The notes under the pieces are model-generated. The model had not been told where the DNA came from, made no database searches, and was given only the letters and a program-made list of their open reading frames with translations. The position numbers were made by a program, and so were the translations under genes. Shown here piece after piece: positions 25,500 through 35,347 of a stretch of 64,000 bases of DNA. The first letter of the stretch is position 1. Each line of letters opens with the position of its first letter. Source of the DNA: Cerrena zonata (taxonomy: Eukaryota > Basidiomycota > Agaricomycetes > Polyporales > Cerrenaceae). The stretch lies in assembly GCA_038087015.1 (NCBI GenBank), contig JASBNA010000063.1, positions 184,150 through 248,149 of the forward strand. Reading direction: 5' to 3'.

Positions 25500-26350
25500 T
25501 TTCTTTGGGGGAGCTAGAGGGTATTGATGTTAGTAACTCTTAGTAACTCCAGATTAAATATATATCTCCAATCAATTGGCATTAGTAATATTCCATGTAT
25601 TTTGAATCAAAGTTACTTTATTCGATGATCTTGTCATTCTCACACCCATAATGATCCAGTGTTTTTTTCAAGTCATAAACAAAAAGAATAACCTTGGGCC
25701 GAATAAGCCTTGATCAATGCCATTGGGAATTGGAATCCTCGTCGACTCAACCTTAGTATATCCTGCCCAACAGCTAAACCTGCAGCAGTCTATATTATTA
25801 GCCGAATCAAGTTCTAAATCAAGCAATACATACCCATTTTCAACCAACTTCTAGACAATTATGTGCTTCAGTAAAGTAATTCTAGGCTATGCGTGCACGA
25901 TTAACACAGCAGGAAGATCAATTGCAACAGACTTGTAGTAGAATGAGGAGTCTTTCTTGTCAATTATGATGAGGATTGAAGGTTTTCACGTAATTTTTTG
26001 TTTTTTTTTTTTTTTTGTTGTTTTTTCTGTGTTTTTCTTTTACTATGCTCGTTCTCTTGACTGTTTTCTCCTTCACAGTCGATGGATTTGACTTCAATGA
26101 TGTTCAATGATCCAGATATGAAATACCAGAGACAGCCTTTTTATACCAACGGCCAGCACTGGGGGGTTTTAAGCCACTTCCAGTGTTGTTATGGTGAAAA
26201 AGCAGAGGATGTCTAATAATAACATGGTCGTGTATATCGCCATCTTATTGAATTGCAAAAAGGATCTTCTACAATTACTTCTGATATCGAACATTTTAAG
26301 TATAAAAACTATAACTTTTAAGAGCTGGAAAGCGTTTTTGAAGATGAGAG
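25500..26350. other. Intergenic: promoter of the eIF4B-like gene and 3' flank of LAP4
   Basis: About 850 bases. The block 25670-25830 is richer in G+C and open in several frames, discussed in the findings. A T-run lies near 26000-26015. No supported gene. Confidence 0.5.
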
Positions 26351-27907
26351 TTACAAGTCTTGGTAAGTGTCGTAAGTTTTTCTCCAGTTTTTGAAGAAGC
26401 CAGAGAAAAACTTAATCCCATTACCGATATCTTTAGAGCCAACGGTAGCTCTAATGGAATGCATTGACAATTGAGGAATACCCAAATCAATTGTACGGGC
26501 ACCAGTTTGCAAGGAGATCAAAGGACCAATACTACCCCCGCTTCTGGAGTCGTTTCTGATGTGGAAGTATTGAAGTTGGTCATCATTTAAGCGAGCCAAT
26601 TCTTCTAATAAGGAGGTACCTAAGGAATCAGTAGCGAAATGACCATTGGTATCGAAAGCAATGGTTACACCTTTATTAGGAACTGGTTTATGATTTTCCA
26701 AGTAGTAACCAGTGAAGTTTGGATTAACCAAATGATTAACATCCGCAGATAAAATGATTGTATTGGCATATGCAATAGATAAAGCATCACTTACATCGGA
26801 AAGATTTGGATTATAGTAATCGGAGGAAACCACTCTGGAAACCGTGGATTCAAACAATTGACCTCTAATACCAGTTCTCGAGCCCGACCCAATTTCTTCG
26901 TGATCGAATAAACCAACGATTGAAAAATTATCATCCGGAAGGAGATTTTTCTCGTCGGCTTCAAGTAATGAGTAGATGGCAGCAAAAGAACATACACGAT
27001 CATCAATTCTTGGAGCAAAAATGAACTCGTTATCCAATCCACCCAAAGCACCCTTTTGAACGTCAAATAATTGTAAATCCCATTGTAAGATATCTTCAAT
27101 TGAAGTATTGGATATTTTAGAAATGTATCTCAATAACTTGATTGGATGCTTACCGTATAAGGGAGCCTTTTTCTCTGATTCAGTGGCAGGGGCATCTGGT
27201 TCGCTTGAGAACCCAATAACTGGTACGGCTTGGGTTTCCTTATTGAAAGGACCAACTGCGGGAGCTCCGAAATGCGGAGCCAACGTTGGAATATGGGCAA
27301 TTGGATGAGGAGAGCTATCCACCAATGTACTGGTGATTTTATTGTCCTTTTTCACAATAAGACGGCCACCAATACCCAAATCACGATCCCACCAAACATC
27401 AGACAAAGTCCCGGCGTATGGGGCTACTCCTAGCAAGTCGTAACCATCAACCTTATTCTTAATAGAACTTGGTTTCAAGGCCACAGTTAAGGAGTCAATA
27501 TGAGACCCAATGACACCAAGACCTTTGGCAGGTTTCCAATTTTTCCCAATGGTGAAAGCAATAAGAGAGGACCCATTTCTGCTGGTGAAGTATTTTCCTG
27601 GTTTGACATCGGTCCAGGAATCTTTTTCTGAAAGGTATTCAAACCCCTGAGCCTTTAACTTATCACTGAAGTATTTAACAACATGGTAGATGGTGGGGTT
27701 CTTGTATGTAAATTCGATATACTCGTCGGCATATTTAGCAAAGAACGAATCGTCAAAAACTTCAGCATTTGAAGTCGACTTCAAGGTTGGAGATTCGGGG
27801 TTAGACTCAGCAGCTGCATTGGAAGCCATACTTTCCTTGACGAGTTTGGCAAAGTCAATGTTTTGGAAGGCACGTTGCAAAGCTTCAATTGAAGGATCTT
27901 GGGACAT
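26351..27907 (-). CDS. LAP4: M18 metallo-aminopeptidase, Lap4/Ape1 type
   Basis: Zinc aminopeptidase I, by family a dodecameric vacuolar enzyme that reaches the vacuole through the Cvt/autophagy route. The 518-aa protein starts at the ATG at 27905-27907. Metal and catalytic positions are present: His136 in GSHIDS, Asp302/303 in IDDRV, Glu337/338 in DHEEIGS, Asp389 in SADVNH and His483 in SMHSIR. The first 45 residues form a predicted amphipathic helix (SIEALQRAFQNIDFAKLVKE) like the Ape1 propeptide, so Cvt-type sorting is plausible but inferred. The relative DNPEP-type enzyme is cytosolic; the propeptide-like helix favours Lap4. The gene lies close to DYS1 on the same strand. Confidence 0.92.
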   Translation of the reverse strand: MSQDPSIEALQRAFQNIDFAKLVKESMASNAAAESNPESPTLKSTSNAEVFDDSFFAKYADEYIEFTYKNPTIYHVVKYFSDKLKAQGFEYLSEKDSWTDVKPGKYFTSRNGSSLIAFTIGKNWKPAKGLGVIGSHIDSLTVALKPSSIKNKVDGYDLLGVAPYAGTLSDVWWDRDLGIGGRLIVKKDNKITSTLVDSSPHPIAHIPTLAPHFGAPAVGPFNKETQAVPVIGFSSEPDAPATESEKKAPLYGKHPIKLLRYISKISNTSIEDILQWDLQLFDVQKGALGGLDNEFIFAPRIDDRVCSFAAIYSLLEADEKNLLPDDNFSIVGLFDHEEIGSGSRTGIRGQLFESTVSRVVSSDYYNPNLSDVSDALSIAYANTIILSADVNHLVNPNFTGYYLENHKPVPNKGVTIAFDTNGHFATDSLGTSLLEELARLNDDQLQYFHIRNDSRSGGSIGPLISLQTGARTIDLGIPQLSMHSIRATVGSKDIGNGIKFFSGFFKNWRKTYDTYQDL

Positions 27908-28241
27908 TTGAAAATAATTATCGATAAAGAAAGAAACTGGTAGAACTTAAAGAAAAAGACAATTTCCACCTTTATACTATTTGATAACCAATTGGCTTTA
28001 TCAGTGCGTATCAATGTGTGGCACCATACAAAAATCTCAAAGCGTGCAAAAACTCCCCCAAACGAGACTCCACTGGAAGCCAGCCACCGTTGAGTTACAA
28101 CGAACTGGTGGTAGAGCAAATGATGATGATATACAGTAGTCGTATTGATTATAGTCGTATTGGTTATAGTATGAGTGATATACAGCGAACAATGGATATA
28201 AAAGGTTTATGTATTTACAAAAATATTAGAAAGGTCTATAA

Positions 28242-29387
28242 TTAGTTTGGTCTTTGGGCTGCAAAAGTAGCAGCCACTATTAATGGGAAAACTACACTAA
28301 CGTCAGCATAGACCTTAACTTGTTTGGCGTCACTTTTGATCTTCCCCCAACTGACCGCTTCATCGGGTCTAGCACCTGCGTCTGAACCGTCGAATTCTTG
28401 ACCGGTATTAATGTAAACTGCGTAATCAGCACCATTTCTCATTAAACAAGCATTACAAATGTGATGTTTGATTAACCCACCACCCAAGATGATCATACCG
28501 GCATGGCTTGCTTCCATGGACATGGAATTGATTTTTCTAATATCGGAAACAATATCTAATCTGAATCTTTGTGGAGAAGCTTTAAAAGTGTGAAAGAATA
28601 ACATATCACCAATTGAACCATCAGTTAAAGCAGGACAAAAGATTGGAATCTTGTTTTTATGAGCCCAGTATAATACAGAAGACTCATCGTTAATTTCTTT
28701 ACCTAATCGATCGATTAATCTTGAAGGAGTCCAAATAGCATCAGAATCGGCATTTAAACCTTCGGAGCCTAATTTCTTCATGCTTTCTTCTTGTTCTTCT
28801 AAAACTTTATCTAAAACAGGTACAATCCATTCTTCAAACTTACAATAGTTATCATTTGGCACTAATAAGTTCCCAATTCTATTCATACCCTTATCTCTTA
28901 ATCCTTTACCGGGTAAAGCAAAATCACCCATGTAAGTTGGGGCTAAACATTTGATTAAATCTTCTTCGATCCCACCGGCACTGGCAACAATCCCACTGAC
29001 CAATTTATGTTGAACTAAATATCTTAAAGTATCTCTTAATCCACTACTTATTAAATTTGAAGTATAACCTAAAAAGATTGTGGTTTTTTGGTATCCTTGA
29101 TCATCAAATTCACCAGTTCTTTCATGCTCTGGCAATTCGTCAATATGTTTACCTCTCCAGGCTCTCATTTTGTTGATGATATCACAAGCTGAAGCCACGG
29201 AAGAAGCTTGGAACCCCATGGTTCTCATTGAATCAATTAGATCAACTGCTTTCATATTATAAGCGGAATCTTTTGAATAGTCGATTCCCAGAACTTCGAC
29301 GAAATCATCTGGGACCGGCTCGGACTTGACTAATACTGCTTCGGAAGCAAGGTTGGGGAGCTTCCCTTGTTGGTTTTCACTGGACAT
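28242..29387 (-). CDS. DYS1: Deoxyhypusine synthase
   Basis: Transfers the aminobutyl group of spermidine to a Lys of eIF5A, the first step of hypusine formation in the cytosol; essential in yeasts. The 381-aa product starts at the ATG at 29385-29387. The NAD-binding and substrate regions are recognisable: the [16 protein letters not shown] segment, [24 protein letters not shown], the GGGLIKHHI strand and the active-site Lys349 in AVSWGKI. The C-terminus ends in [11 protein letters not shown]. Length fits the family. It works with eIF5A, which is not in this window. Confidence 0.97.
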   Translation of the reverse strand: MSSENQQGKLPNLASEAVLVKSEPVPDDFVEVLGIDYSKDSAYNMKAVDLIDSMRTMGFQASSVASACDIINKMRAWRGKHIDELPEHERTGEFDDQGYQKTTIFLGYTSNLISSGLRDTLRYLVQHKLVSGIVASAGGIEEDLIKCLAPTYMGDFALPGKGLRDKGMNRIGNLLVPNDNYCKFEEWIVPVLDKVLEEQEESMKKLGSEGLNADSDAIWTPSRLIDRLGKEINDESSVLYWAHKNKIPIFCPALTDGSIGDMLFFHTFKASPQRFRLDIVSDIRKINSMSMEASHAGMIILGGGLIKHHICNACLMRNGADYAVYINTGQEFDGSDAGARPDEAVSWGKIKSDAKQVKVYADVSVVFPLIVAATFAAQRPN

Positions 29388-29753
29388 GGTTGGTGATTGA
29401 AAACTAGTTGATTGGTATTTTTTTCACTGATAAATTTTCAGTTCCCGATGCTTTCAAATTTTCCGCATCATCAGATTTAAATCATCAGATAAATTATAAA
29501 TGCATTTACATATATATATGGATATGATCAAGTCAATGAAATTGTCATTTATTTAAACTAACCGTTAATGAAGAATGAAAATAATAATATAAAAGGAGAA
29601 TATGAGAACATGAACAAATGAAAGAAAGGAGCAATCTGACGATCTAGAGATCTTATTTATGCTTGAATATATGATATAATAAATAAACTGATAGAACAAA
29701 CTGGTATTTGATAACACCAGAATCAATCAGAATTAATAAATAATTTTAAATGA
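29388..29753. other. Intergenic: DYS1 promoter and NDUFA12 3' flank
   Basis: 366 bases, AT-rich, with a TATATATA stretch near 29511-29518. Nothing else seen. Confidence 0.5.
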
Positions 29754-30179
29754 TTAAACTTCAACACGTTCTTTAACTTCAGGTTGCCATGCTTGATGTT
29801 TTGGTTTGGCAGTGTTGTAAGGAACATAAGCACCTCTAGTGGCAGTTAAGTTTTCTTTATGTTTAAGTAATGGGTAAGCTCTGGTAGCAATTTGGTCTCC
29901 TTGTAACTTGTTTGGTGGAGTGTTAGTACCATAACCTAACCAATAATGCCAACCTGGTTCAACTCTGGAAATATCAACACCCCAGTCAGCATATTCAACC
30001 CATCTGGTTCTTAAATGAATTTCTTCTGGTACGTCAGTTTCGTAATATTTGTTACCCCAATCATCTTGGCCTACTAACCAACCTCTTTTGGTATCGTTAT
30101 GGGTTTGGATTTGCCATGCGGCTCTCTTCAACCCTGAGGAGTAGATGTTCTTGATGGTACGGATAAGCGAAGTAGACAT
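29754..30179 (-). CDS. Complex I accessory subunit NDUFA12/B17.2
   Basis: Accessory subunit of mitochondrial NADH:ubiquinone oxidoreductase on the matrix side. It has 141 aa from the ATG at 30177-30179. Family motifs are GWLVGQDDWGNKYYE, the R-(T/W)-RWVEYA segment, VEPGWHYWLGYGTNTPP, and a C-terminal H-x-N-x-TATRGAY stretch with the last residues PKHQAWQPEV. Complex I is absent from Saccharomyces but present in Candida-type yeasts, which supports the assigned lineage. The 177-base upstream gap holds GTGCAC repeats and a CACGTG at 30306-30311. Confidence 0.95.
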   Translation of the reverse strand: MSTSLIRTIKNIYSSGLKRAAWQIQTHNDTKRGWLVGQDDWGNKYYETDVPEEIHLRTRWVEYADWGVDISRVEPGWHYWLGYGTNTPPNKLQGDQIATRAYPLLKHKENLTATRGAYVPYNTAKPKHQAWQPEVKERVEV

Positions 30180-30356
30180 CGTTGGTTCTATCTATTACTA
30201 TAACCTACTAATTGTATATAATTCAATTTTTTCTGTAGTTTTTTCGGTCTGTTACTAACAGAAAACGAGCTTTGTTGATTGGTTCTGAGTGCGTTTGAGG
30301 CCGTGCACGTGATTCTTGGTGCACGGGTGTGTGTGTTTCGAAAGGTGGTTTTGCAA

Positions 30357-31524
30357 CTACGGACTCTCTTTGAATATGTTATAACTCTCCAAGGTGCTAT
30401 TGGCGACAAGAACAGCCAGGTGCAATATCTTGTGGAGGTAGCTTGGCATGGTGTCCCTGACTAGGTCTAGTAATTCCACAAAGCAAGTGGGATCTTCTTG
30501 GATGGGTTGAGTGGTCCAAAAAATTAAGACTGAATATTCGCTATTGCAGTTCTTGAATGTTACTCCTAGAATGGGGACTGTGCTTGTTAGTACGCTCTTT
30601 GCAAGACGGATGGTTTTCATACATACTCTGGATGTTGCTGGGCAGGTACAAGATGTCTCCCAAGACCATTTTCAATGATTCACTCACGAAATCCGAGGCT
30701 AATACGCTAGGTACTTTAAATTCGATTCTAGTCCCGTGCTTCAACTTGGTTGATTTCCTTCTGGGCATTATGCCCATGCGAAAGAAATGGAACTTATTAT
30801 ATGCTGATTGGTTGGCTTTGAAAAACCGGAAAGTGTCTTCTAAGTCGTAATTGGTTTCCACCATTTGGAATATTCTGAGATCTCTTTTAGCGTTGAGGTT
30901 TTCAACCCACAATACCCATTTGAAGTAGAAATTATAAGTTAGCTCGCGTTCTCTGAAAGTCCTCAAGCTTACATTGAATGCCATTCGCTGGGAATCTTCG
31001 AAAAAGGCTAGTCTACTACTGGGTATTCCCAGGAATTCCTCGTTCTTGTTCGGGTTCTTGTTCGGGTTCTTGTTCGGGGTCTCGCTTGCACTTGTTTCTG
31101 AGTTATTGGTCTCGCCTATCTGGGGTTTTTCGATTCGAGGAGGATCACTTGCTGGTTGTTCTTCGTTTTTACTTAACCCAAGATAATAGGACATGTTGTC
31201 TCGTATTTTCAATCCGGTTATCGATTTTCTGGACTCGATATTGGTAAGCTCTTTGAGTGGAAAAGCAACGGGCTTGCTTTCTGCCTTTGCATCTGTCACT
31301 GCTGGGTCTGTCTCTGCTGGGTCTGTCTCTGCTGGGTCTGGCTGTCTCAGAAAGAATCGAGATAGCCTACTGGACTTTCTTTTAAGTCCTGGTTGAGCTT
31401 TTTCGTTTTCCTTATCTACCTTTTTCTCCCTCGCATCTGCCATTTCTCTCAAATCCTTCCTTTCTGCTAGTTCACACTTATCATGCACTTCCACCGTATC
31501 AGCCACTTCTGTTATTTCACTCAT
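30357..31524 (-). CDS. Divergent eIF4E-fold protein, two exons
   Basis: Exon 1 runs from the ATG at 31522-31524 to 30627. The intron 30578-30626 (49 bases) has a GTATGT donor, TACTAAC branch and CACAG acceptor. Exon 2 is 30357-30577. The product is 372 aa. Without splicing the frame stops early and the C-terminal strands are lost. The N-terminal half is charged low-complexity sequence with DPAET and NPNK repeats. The C-terminal half follows the eIF4E plan: FYFKWVLWVENLN, FQMVETNYDLEDTFRFF, FHFFRMGIMP, GTRIEFKVPS, ILGVTFKNC and a final strand YSVLIFWTT. The residues that sandwich and hold the cap in eIF4E are not recognisable. A possible eIF4E homologous protein or binding partner regulator; function unknown. 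An in-frame TTG at 31605 is a less likely start because a stop lies just upstream of it. Confidence 0.72.
31042..31077. repeat. 12-bp coding tandem repeat, 3 copies
   Basis: Unit GTTCTTGTTCGG is repeated perfectly and encodes PNKN repeats in the eIF4E-like protein. A second coding repeat nearby (about 31296-31340, 15-bp unit) encodes DPAET. Confidence 0.9.
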
Positions 31525-31713
31525 ATCATTCACCTCTCTATCATTCACTTGTCTATCATTCACTCCAGGGAAGTACTTGTCATGGGATGTAATTTGTGGA
31601 TGCAAATTTAAAGGCCGCTAAAAATTGCGCACAAAAAACGATTGAAAAATTTCAAATAATTCCATCACCAAGTTTCAAATAATCAATACTTTTTCATCAA
31701 TCCATCGGCAACA

Positions 31714-32148
31714 ATGAGTTCCATATTCCTTACCCATCTCCATACAGGGTGGCATGTTGACCAGGCAATACTTTCCGAAGATGAACGACTTGTAGTTATA
31801 CGGTTTGGACGTGACTATGAGAAGAATTGTATGATCATGGATGAATTTCTTTATGGGATAGCAGAAAAAGTTCGAAACTTTGCTGCAATTTATCTTTGTG
31901 ATATTGATGAAGTTCCTGATTTTAATCAAATGTATGAGTTATACGATCCATGTACGGTTATGTTTTTCTATAGAAATAAACACATGATGTGTGATTTTGG
32001 AACTGGGAATAATAATAAATTAAATTTTTTAGTTGGGGAAAAACAAGAGTTAATTGATATTATTGAAACTATTTATAGAGGAGCAAGAAAGGGTAAAGGG
32101 TTAGTGGTTAGTCCTAAAGAGTATAGTAATAGTATAAAGCGAAGTTAA
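31714..32148 (+). CDS. DIB1: U5 snRNP 15-kDa thioredoxin-like protein
   Basis: Component of the U5 snRNP and U4/U6.U5 tri-snRNP, which must leave before spliceosome activation. It has 144 aa from the ATG at 31714-31716, close to the usual 142-143. The conserved start MSSIFLTHLHTGWHVDQAIL, the RFGRDYEKNCMIMDE segment, DIDEVPDFN, and VMFFYRNKHMMCDFGTGNNN are all present. It is divergent from the eIF4E-like gene with 189 bases between the two ATGs, so the two probably share a promoter. Very confident. Confidence 0.98.
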   Translation: MSSIFLTHLHTGWHVDQAILSEDERLVVIRFGRDYEKNCMIMDEFLYGIAEKVRNFAAIYLCDIDEVPDFNQMYELYDPCTVMFFYRNKHMMCDFGTGNNNKLNFLVGEKQELIDIIETIYRGARKGKGLVVSPKEYSNSIKRS

Positions 32149-32213
32149 TGTATGGCATTATGATATAAAGTATAAAACAAGTTACATATATATGTATATA
32201 TATATATATAGAA

Positions 32214-32999
32214 TCAATCTTGATCGTCATTTTGGGCATAAAAGAAATTGATTCCTAATAATTGCAGTTTACCACCATGTTTTTTGATCCAATCTTTCAC
32301 ACCGCTACTTGGAATACCAGTACCCCAGTTAGGTCTGTCAGGAGGAGCAGGTAACAGATAAACTTTTGGATCTTGTTTATAAAGTAAGAAAACATAACGG
32401 TGTTTACCGGTTTTTGGAGGTGGTGCAGGACCAACATAAGATAAAATTTCTTTACCTTTAGTATAGTCTAATATAGTACTTAAGGAATCTTCTTTACCTT
32501 CAGCATTTGAAGAAGCAGATTCGGAATTTTCATTCAATGGTAAATCAGTAACAATCCAATGAGCGTATTCTGACCATTTATGATCTTTATTTGATGGAGC
32601 ATCCGGATCGGTTAAAACCAAAGTGAATCGATCGTCTTTTGATATTTCCAATTCTTTTTCCAGACCAGGAGAATTAAGAGTGAATTGAATTGTTGGTTTA
32701 TGCTGGGTATTTTCAACTTTCAATGTATTCCCCAAGGCAACTTGATCATTTTCATTATACTCAATGGTAAGCAATCCTTGAGTATCAAATTTATCAACCA
32801 CGTCAGGAATAATTTTATGTTTATTATAAGATTCGTCAAGAGATTGAGAAATGGTAAGTAAATTCATCTTGGATTGTAAATTAATTGAATTGAAACTCTT
32901 CAATGCACAAGTAGATCTTAAATTACTCTTTATAAATGATAATTGATAATTAGAATGTTTAATTGAATTGGCAATTGAATTTCTAAAAATATTAAACAT
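32214..32999 (-). CDS. TFS1: Phosphatidylethanolamine-binding (PEBP) protein, Tfs1-like, with N-terminal extension
   Basis: PEBP family; in S. cerevisiae Tfs1 inhibits carboxypeptidase Y and Ras GAP Ira2. The 261-aa frame starts at the ATG at 32997-32999. The family signatures are DPDAPSNKDHKWSEYAHW and the CR2 segment GPAPPPKTGKHRYVF, followed by DRPNWGTGIPSSGVKDW. Residues 1-44 are an extra basic, Ser-rich, acid-free segment like a mitochondrial presequence. A second Met at 45 (MNLLTISQSLDESYNKH) aligns with the normal Tfs1 start. Two starts could give a mitochondrial and a cytosolic form; this is inference. Confidence 0.9.
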   Translation of the reverse strand: MFNIFRNSIANSIKHSNYQLSFIKSNLRSTCALKSFNSINLQSKMNLLTISQSLDESYNKHKIIPDVVDKFDTQGLLTIEYNENDQVALGNTLKVENTQHKPTIQFTLNSPGLEKELEISKDDRFTLVLTDPDAPSNKDHKWSEYAHWIVTDLPLNENSESASSNAEGKEDSLSTILDYTKGKEILSYVGPAPPPKTGKHRYVFLLYKQDPKVYLLPAPPDRPNWGTGIPSSGVKDWIKKHGGKLQLLGINFFYAQNDDQD

Positions 33000-33879
33000 T
33001 CTTTAAAAGAACCTAATGGTACTTATATATTTAAACAATTGGCCAATGAGGGGACTATCTCAATTTTTGTAGGAACGTTTGTGAAATTAATACCTTTTTT
33101 TACAATAAGGATTGCAGCAATTTTGTAACGTGATATTTGAAGCAACAGTTATATCCTCCAATCTGTTTAATTGGTTACCAAATACGTTTTCAATGCTAAC
33201 ACTCAAACCAGACTCAATTGGCTAATGAGACCTTCTTGATCAATTCTAAAGTATCTATCCAACGGTCGATGGCAGTTTCTATGATATCAAAAGAAAAGTA
33301 AAGTAGTTAGAAATTGTCATCTTACAATAGGAGCAATGATTTTTCTATTACTCCTTTCTCAGTTTTTTTTTTTTTTCCGTTTTTTTTTTTTCACTTTTTT
33401 TTTTATTGTAGTGGCATACTTAGTGATAACCCGAAATGGCCCGAACTACTAAACTCCATGGTATAGTGATTTTATAGATAATTCTGCTACAGTAAAGAAA
33501 GAAACCGAGGAAAGTCAATTAGCAGTCGTGAAAAAACAGAGGAGAAAATAACTATATAAACAAAATAGTAGATAAGAAATAGAAACTGTATAACAAGTAA
33601 GAAGTAGAAATTGTACAACAAGTAAATAGAAACTAACAATTAAAAAATAGAAGCTGGGAAAGTAAATGGCAACAAGATAAAAATACAAATTGTAGTCCCA
33701 TCACAGAGAGTAAAGCAAACAAATAAAAGATTTAAAAAATTACAAAGAAGAAAGATATCAAAGGGAAGTCTAAAAGGAATTAAAATTGGATTGGGGTTTT
33801 TATAGACGGAAACTTTTAGGAATTGAACATATCTATCAATGTCTTGTGCAAGACAAACTATAAACAAGATTGTATAATT
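33000..33879. other. Intergenic: TFS1 promoter and HAP5 3' flank
   Basis: 880 bases. It includes several T-runs at 33363-33405. A short open segment at 33217-33300 on the minus strand has a splice-like upstream context; see findings. No supported gene. Confidence 0.45.
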
Positions 33880-34903
33880 TCAAAATCCATTTTCATAAAC
33901 CGGGTTAAAGTTTTGGAAATTGTTGTATTCACCAGGTTCGCCTGGCTGGTTTGTAGATTGTTCTTGAGGAGCGTGTTGAGGTTGTTGATGATTTGAAGTA
34001 GGTTGTGGAGCAATTTTTTCCGATTGTCGATCTTGTCGTTGGTAAATTTGTTCTTGTTGTTGCTCTTGTTGTTCATCTTGTTGTTGTTCTTGAAGTAATC
34101 TTTGGGTAGGTATTGGTTGTTGTTGTTGAGTTGAAACTAATGGTGCTTGAGTTGTTGGCTGTGGTTGTGTAGGAGATGATTGACCTTGTTGTTGTGAGCT
34201 GAGTTGAGGTGGATTCGAGGATGCCTGGATTGGTTGAGCTTGTTCTTGATCTGGTACTTGACCTCCAAAATTAGTCTCCTGTTGATACTGATCTTGATAC
34301 TGAGGATTTGAACGAGGAGTACTAAACCCATTTGATCTGGAAGTAGTTGGCTTTTTAGGTTTTTCTTCTTCTCTAGGTACAACATCAATTAAAAAATCAA
34401 ACATATCACTTTTCGTTAAGGCATTTGCAATATCTGATTTTTGTAGTGTTCTTCTTTTATTTTCTTCTGCATGAATCCATGCTCTCATAGTTAGTTCAGT
34501 TATGAAAACATCACATCCTTTAGCAAATAAAATCGGTGCTTCAGCACTGATCATCCTAACGTCCTCATCGGTCTTCATAACCTTCTTGATTCTGGCTAAT
34601 GGTAATTGGTGATTCTTGAAAGTCGTGATCGTCATGTTCAATAGAGTTGATGGTCTCTTGCCAGTATTGCATCATTATATCTCGATTTCTACCGGTTAAC
34701 CCTTGTCCAACATTATTAAATGCACCACCTGGTTGTTGTTGTTGTTGAGCTGCTGCCGCCTCTGCTGCCGCCTGTGCTGCTAATAATTCCTCTTCATCTA
34801 CTATAGGTGGAGCAGACTGTTGTGGAATCTCATCTTGTTGTTGGGCCTGTAACTGGGCTAGTTCCTCATCTTCGAGGTAGTTATTTTCACTATATCTCTC
34901 CAT
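33880..34903 (-). CDS. HAP5: CCAAT-binding factor subunit Hap5 (NF-YC), one frame break
   Basis: Histone-fold subunit of the HAP2/3/5 CCAAT complex, which controls respiration and iron genes. The ATG is at 34901-34903. The first frame encodes a Gln/Ala-rich N-terminus and the conserved lead-in [19 protein letters not shown]. It then needs a +1 shift at base 34618 (an extra C on the coding strand, in TTT-C-AAG) to continue into [20 protein letters not shown], the core of the NF-YC histone fold. The rest encodes [20 protein letters not shown] and a Gln-rich tail. The composite is about 340 aa, near the Candida length I recall. No splice signals explain the break. A sequencing indel is most likely; a programmed +1 shift is discussed in the findings. 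Confidence 0.88.
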
Positions 34904-35347
34904 CTTTATTTAAATGATGAGGTTTTTATATTCGATCACTATCAATGTTCACTTACTAGTGTCAATTTTGATTTCTAGTACTCTTTCTGATCAAACAACT
35001 CGAGTTACGTACTTTTCACTTTAATTTCTAAATGCAAATCTTTTCAATCAGGAAAACCTTAGTACTTCACGTTCTTCTTTTCAAAACTTGGCTGAGCTCT
35101 AGTACTACGGGAATAACCTCTTTCCTTGAATAACCTGGATATCGAAACTGTTAGTCCTATACTTGCTAATCCACTAAACGGTATATTTACTTCCGTAGTT
35201 TTGACTTTTAGTCTTTTTTTTGGTTCGTTTGGTTCTTTTCTCCTGGTTATGTTTTTTTTTTTTTTTTCGTTTTTTTGTTACCAATTCTTCATTAATGCGA
35301 AAACGGGATTAAATGCTACAGTCTTAATAAGGTACTTATATGAATAT
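34904..35347. other. Intergenic: HAP5 promoter and 3' flank of the transporter
   Basis: About 440 bases with T-runs near 35215-35275. No gene seen. Confidence 0.5.

Noticed and set aside
30541..31605. True frameshift in the eIF4E-like gene and start at 31605
   Set aside because: A complete intron accounts for the frame change, and 31605 is a TTG preceded closely by a stop; the ATG at 31524 fits better.
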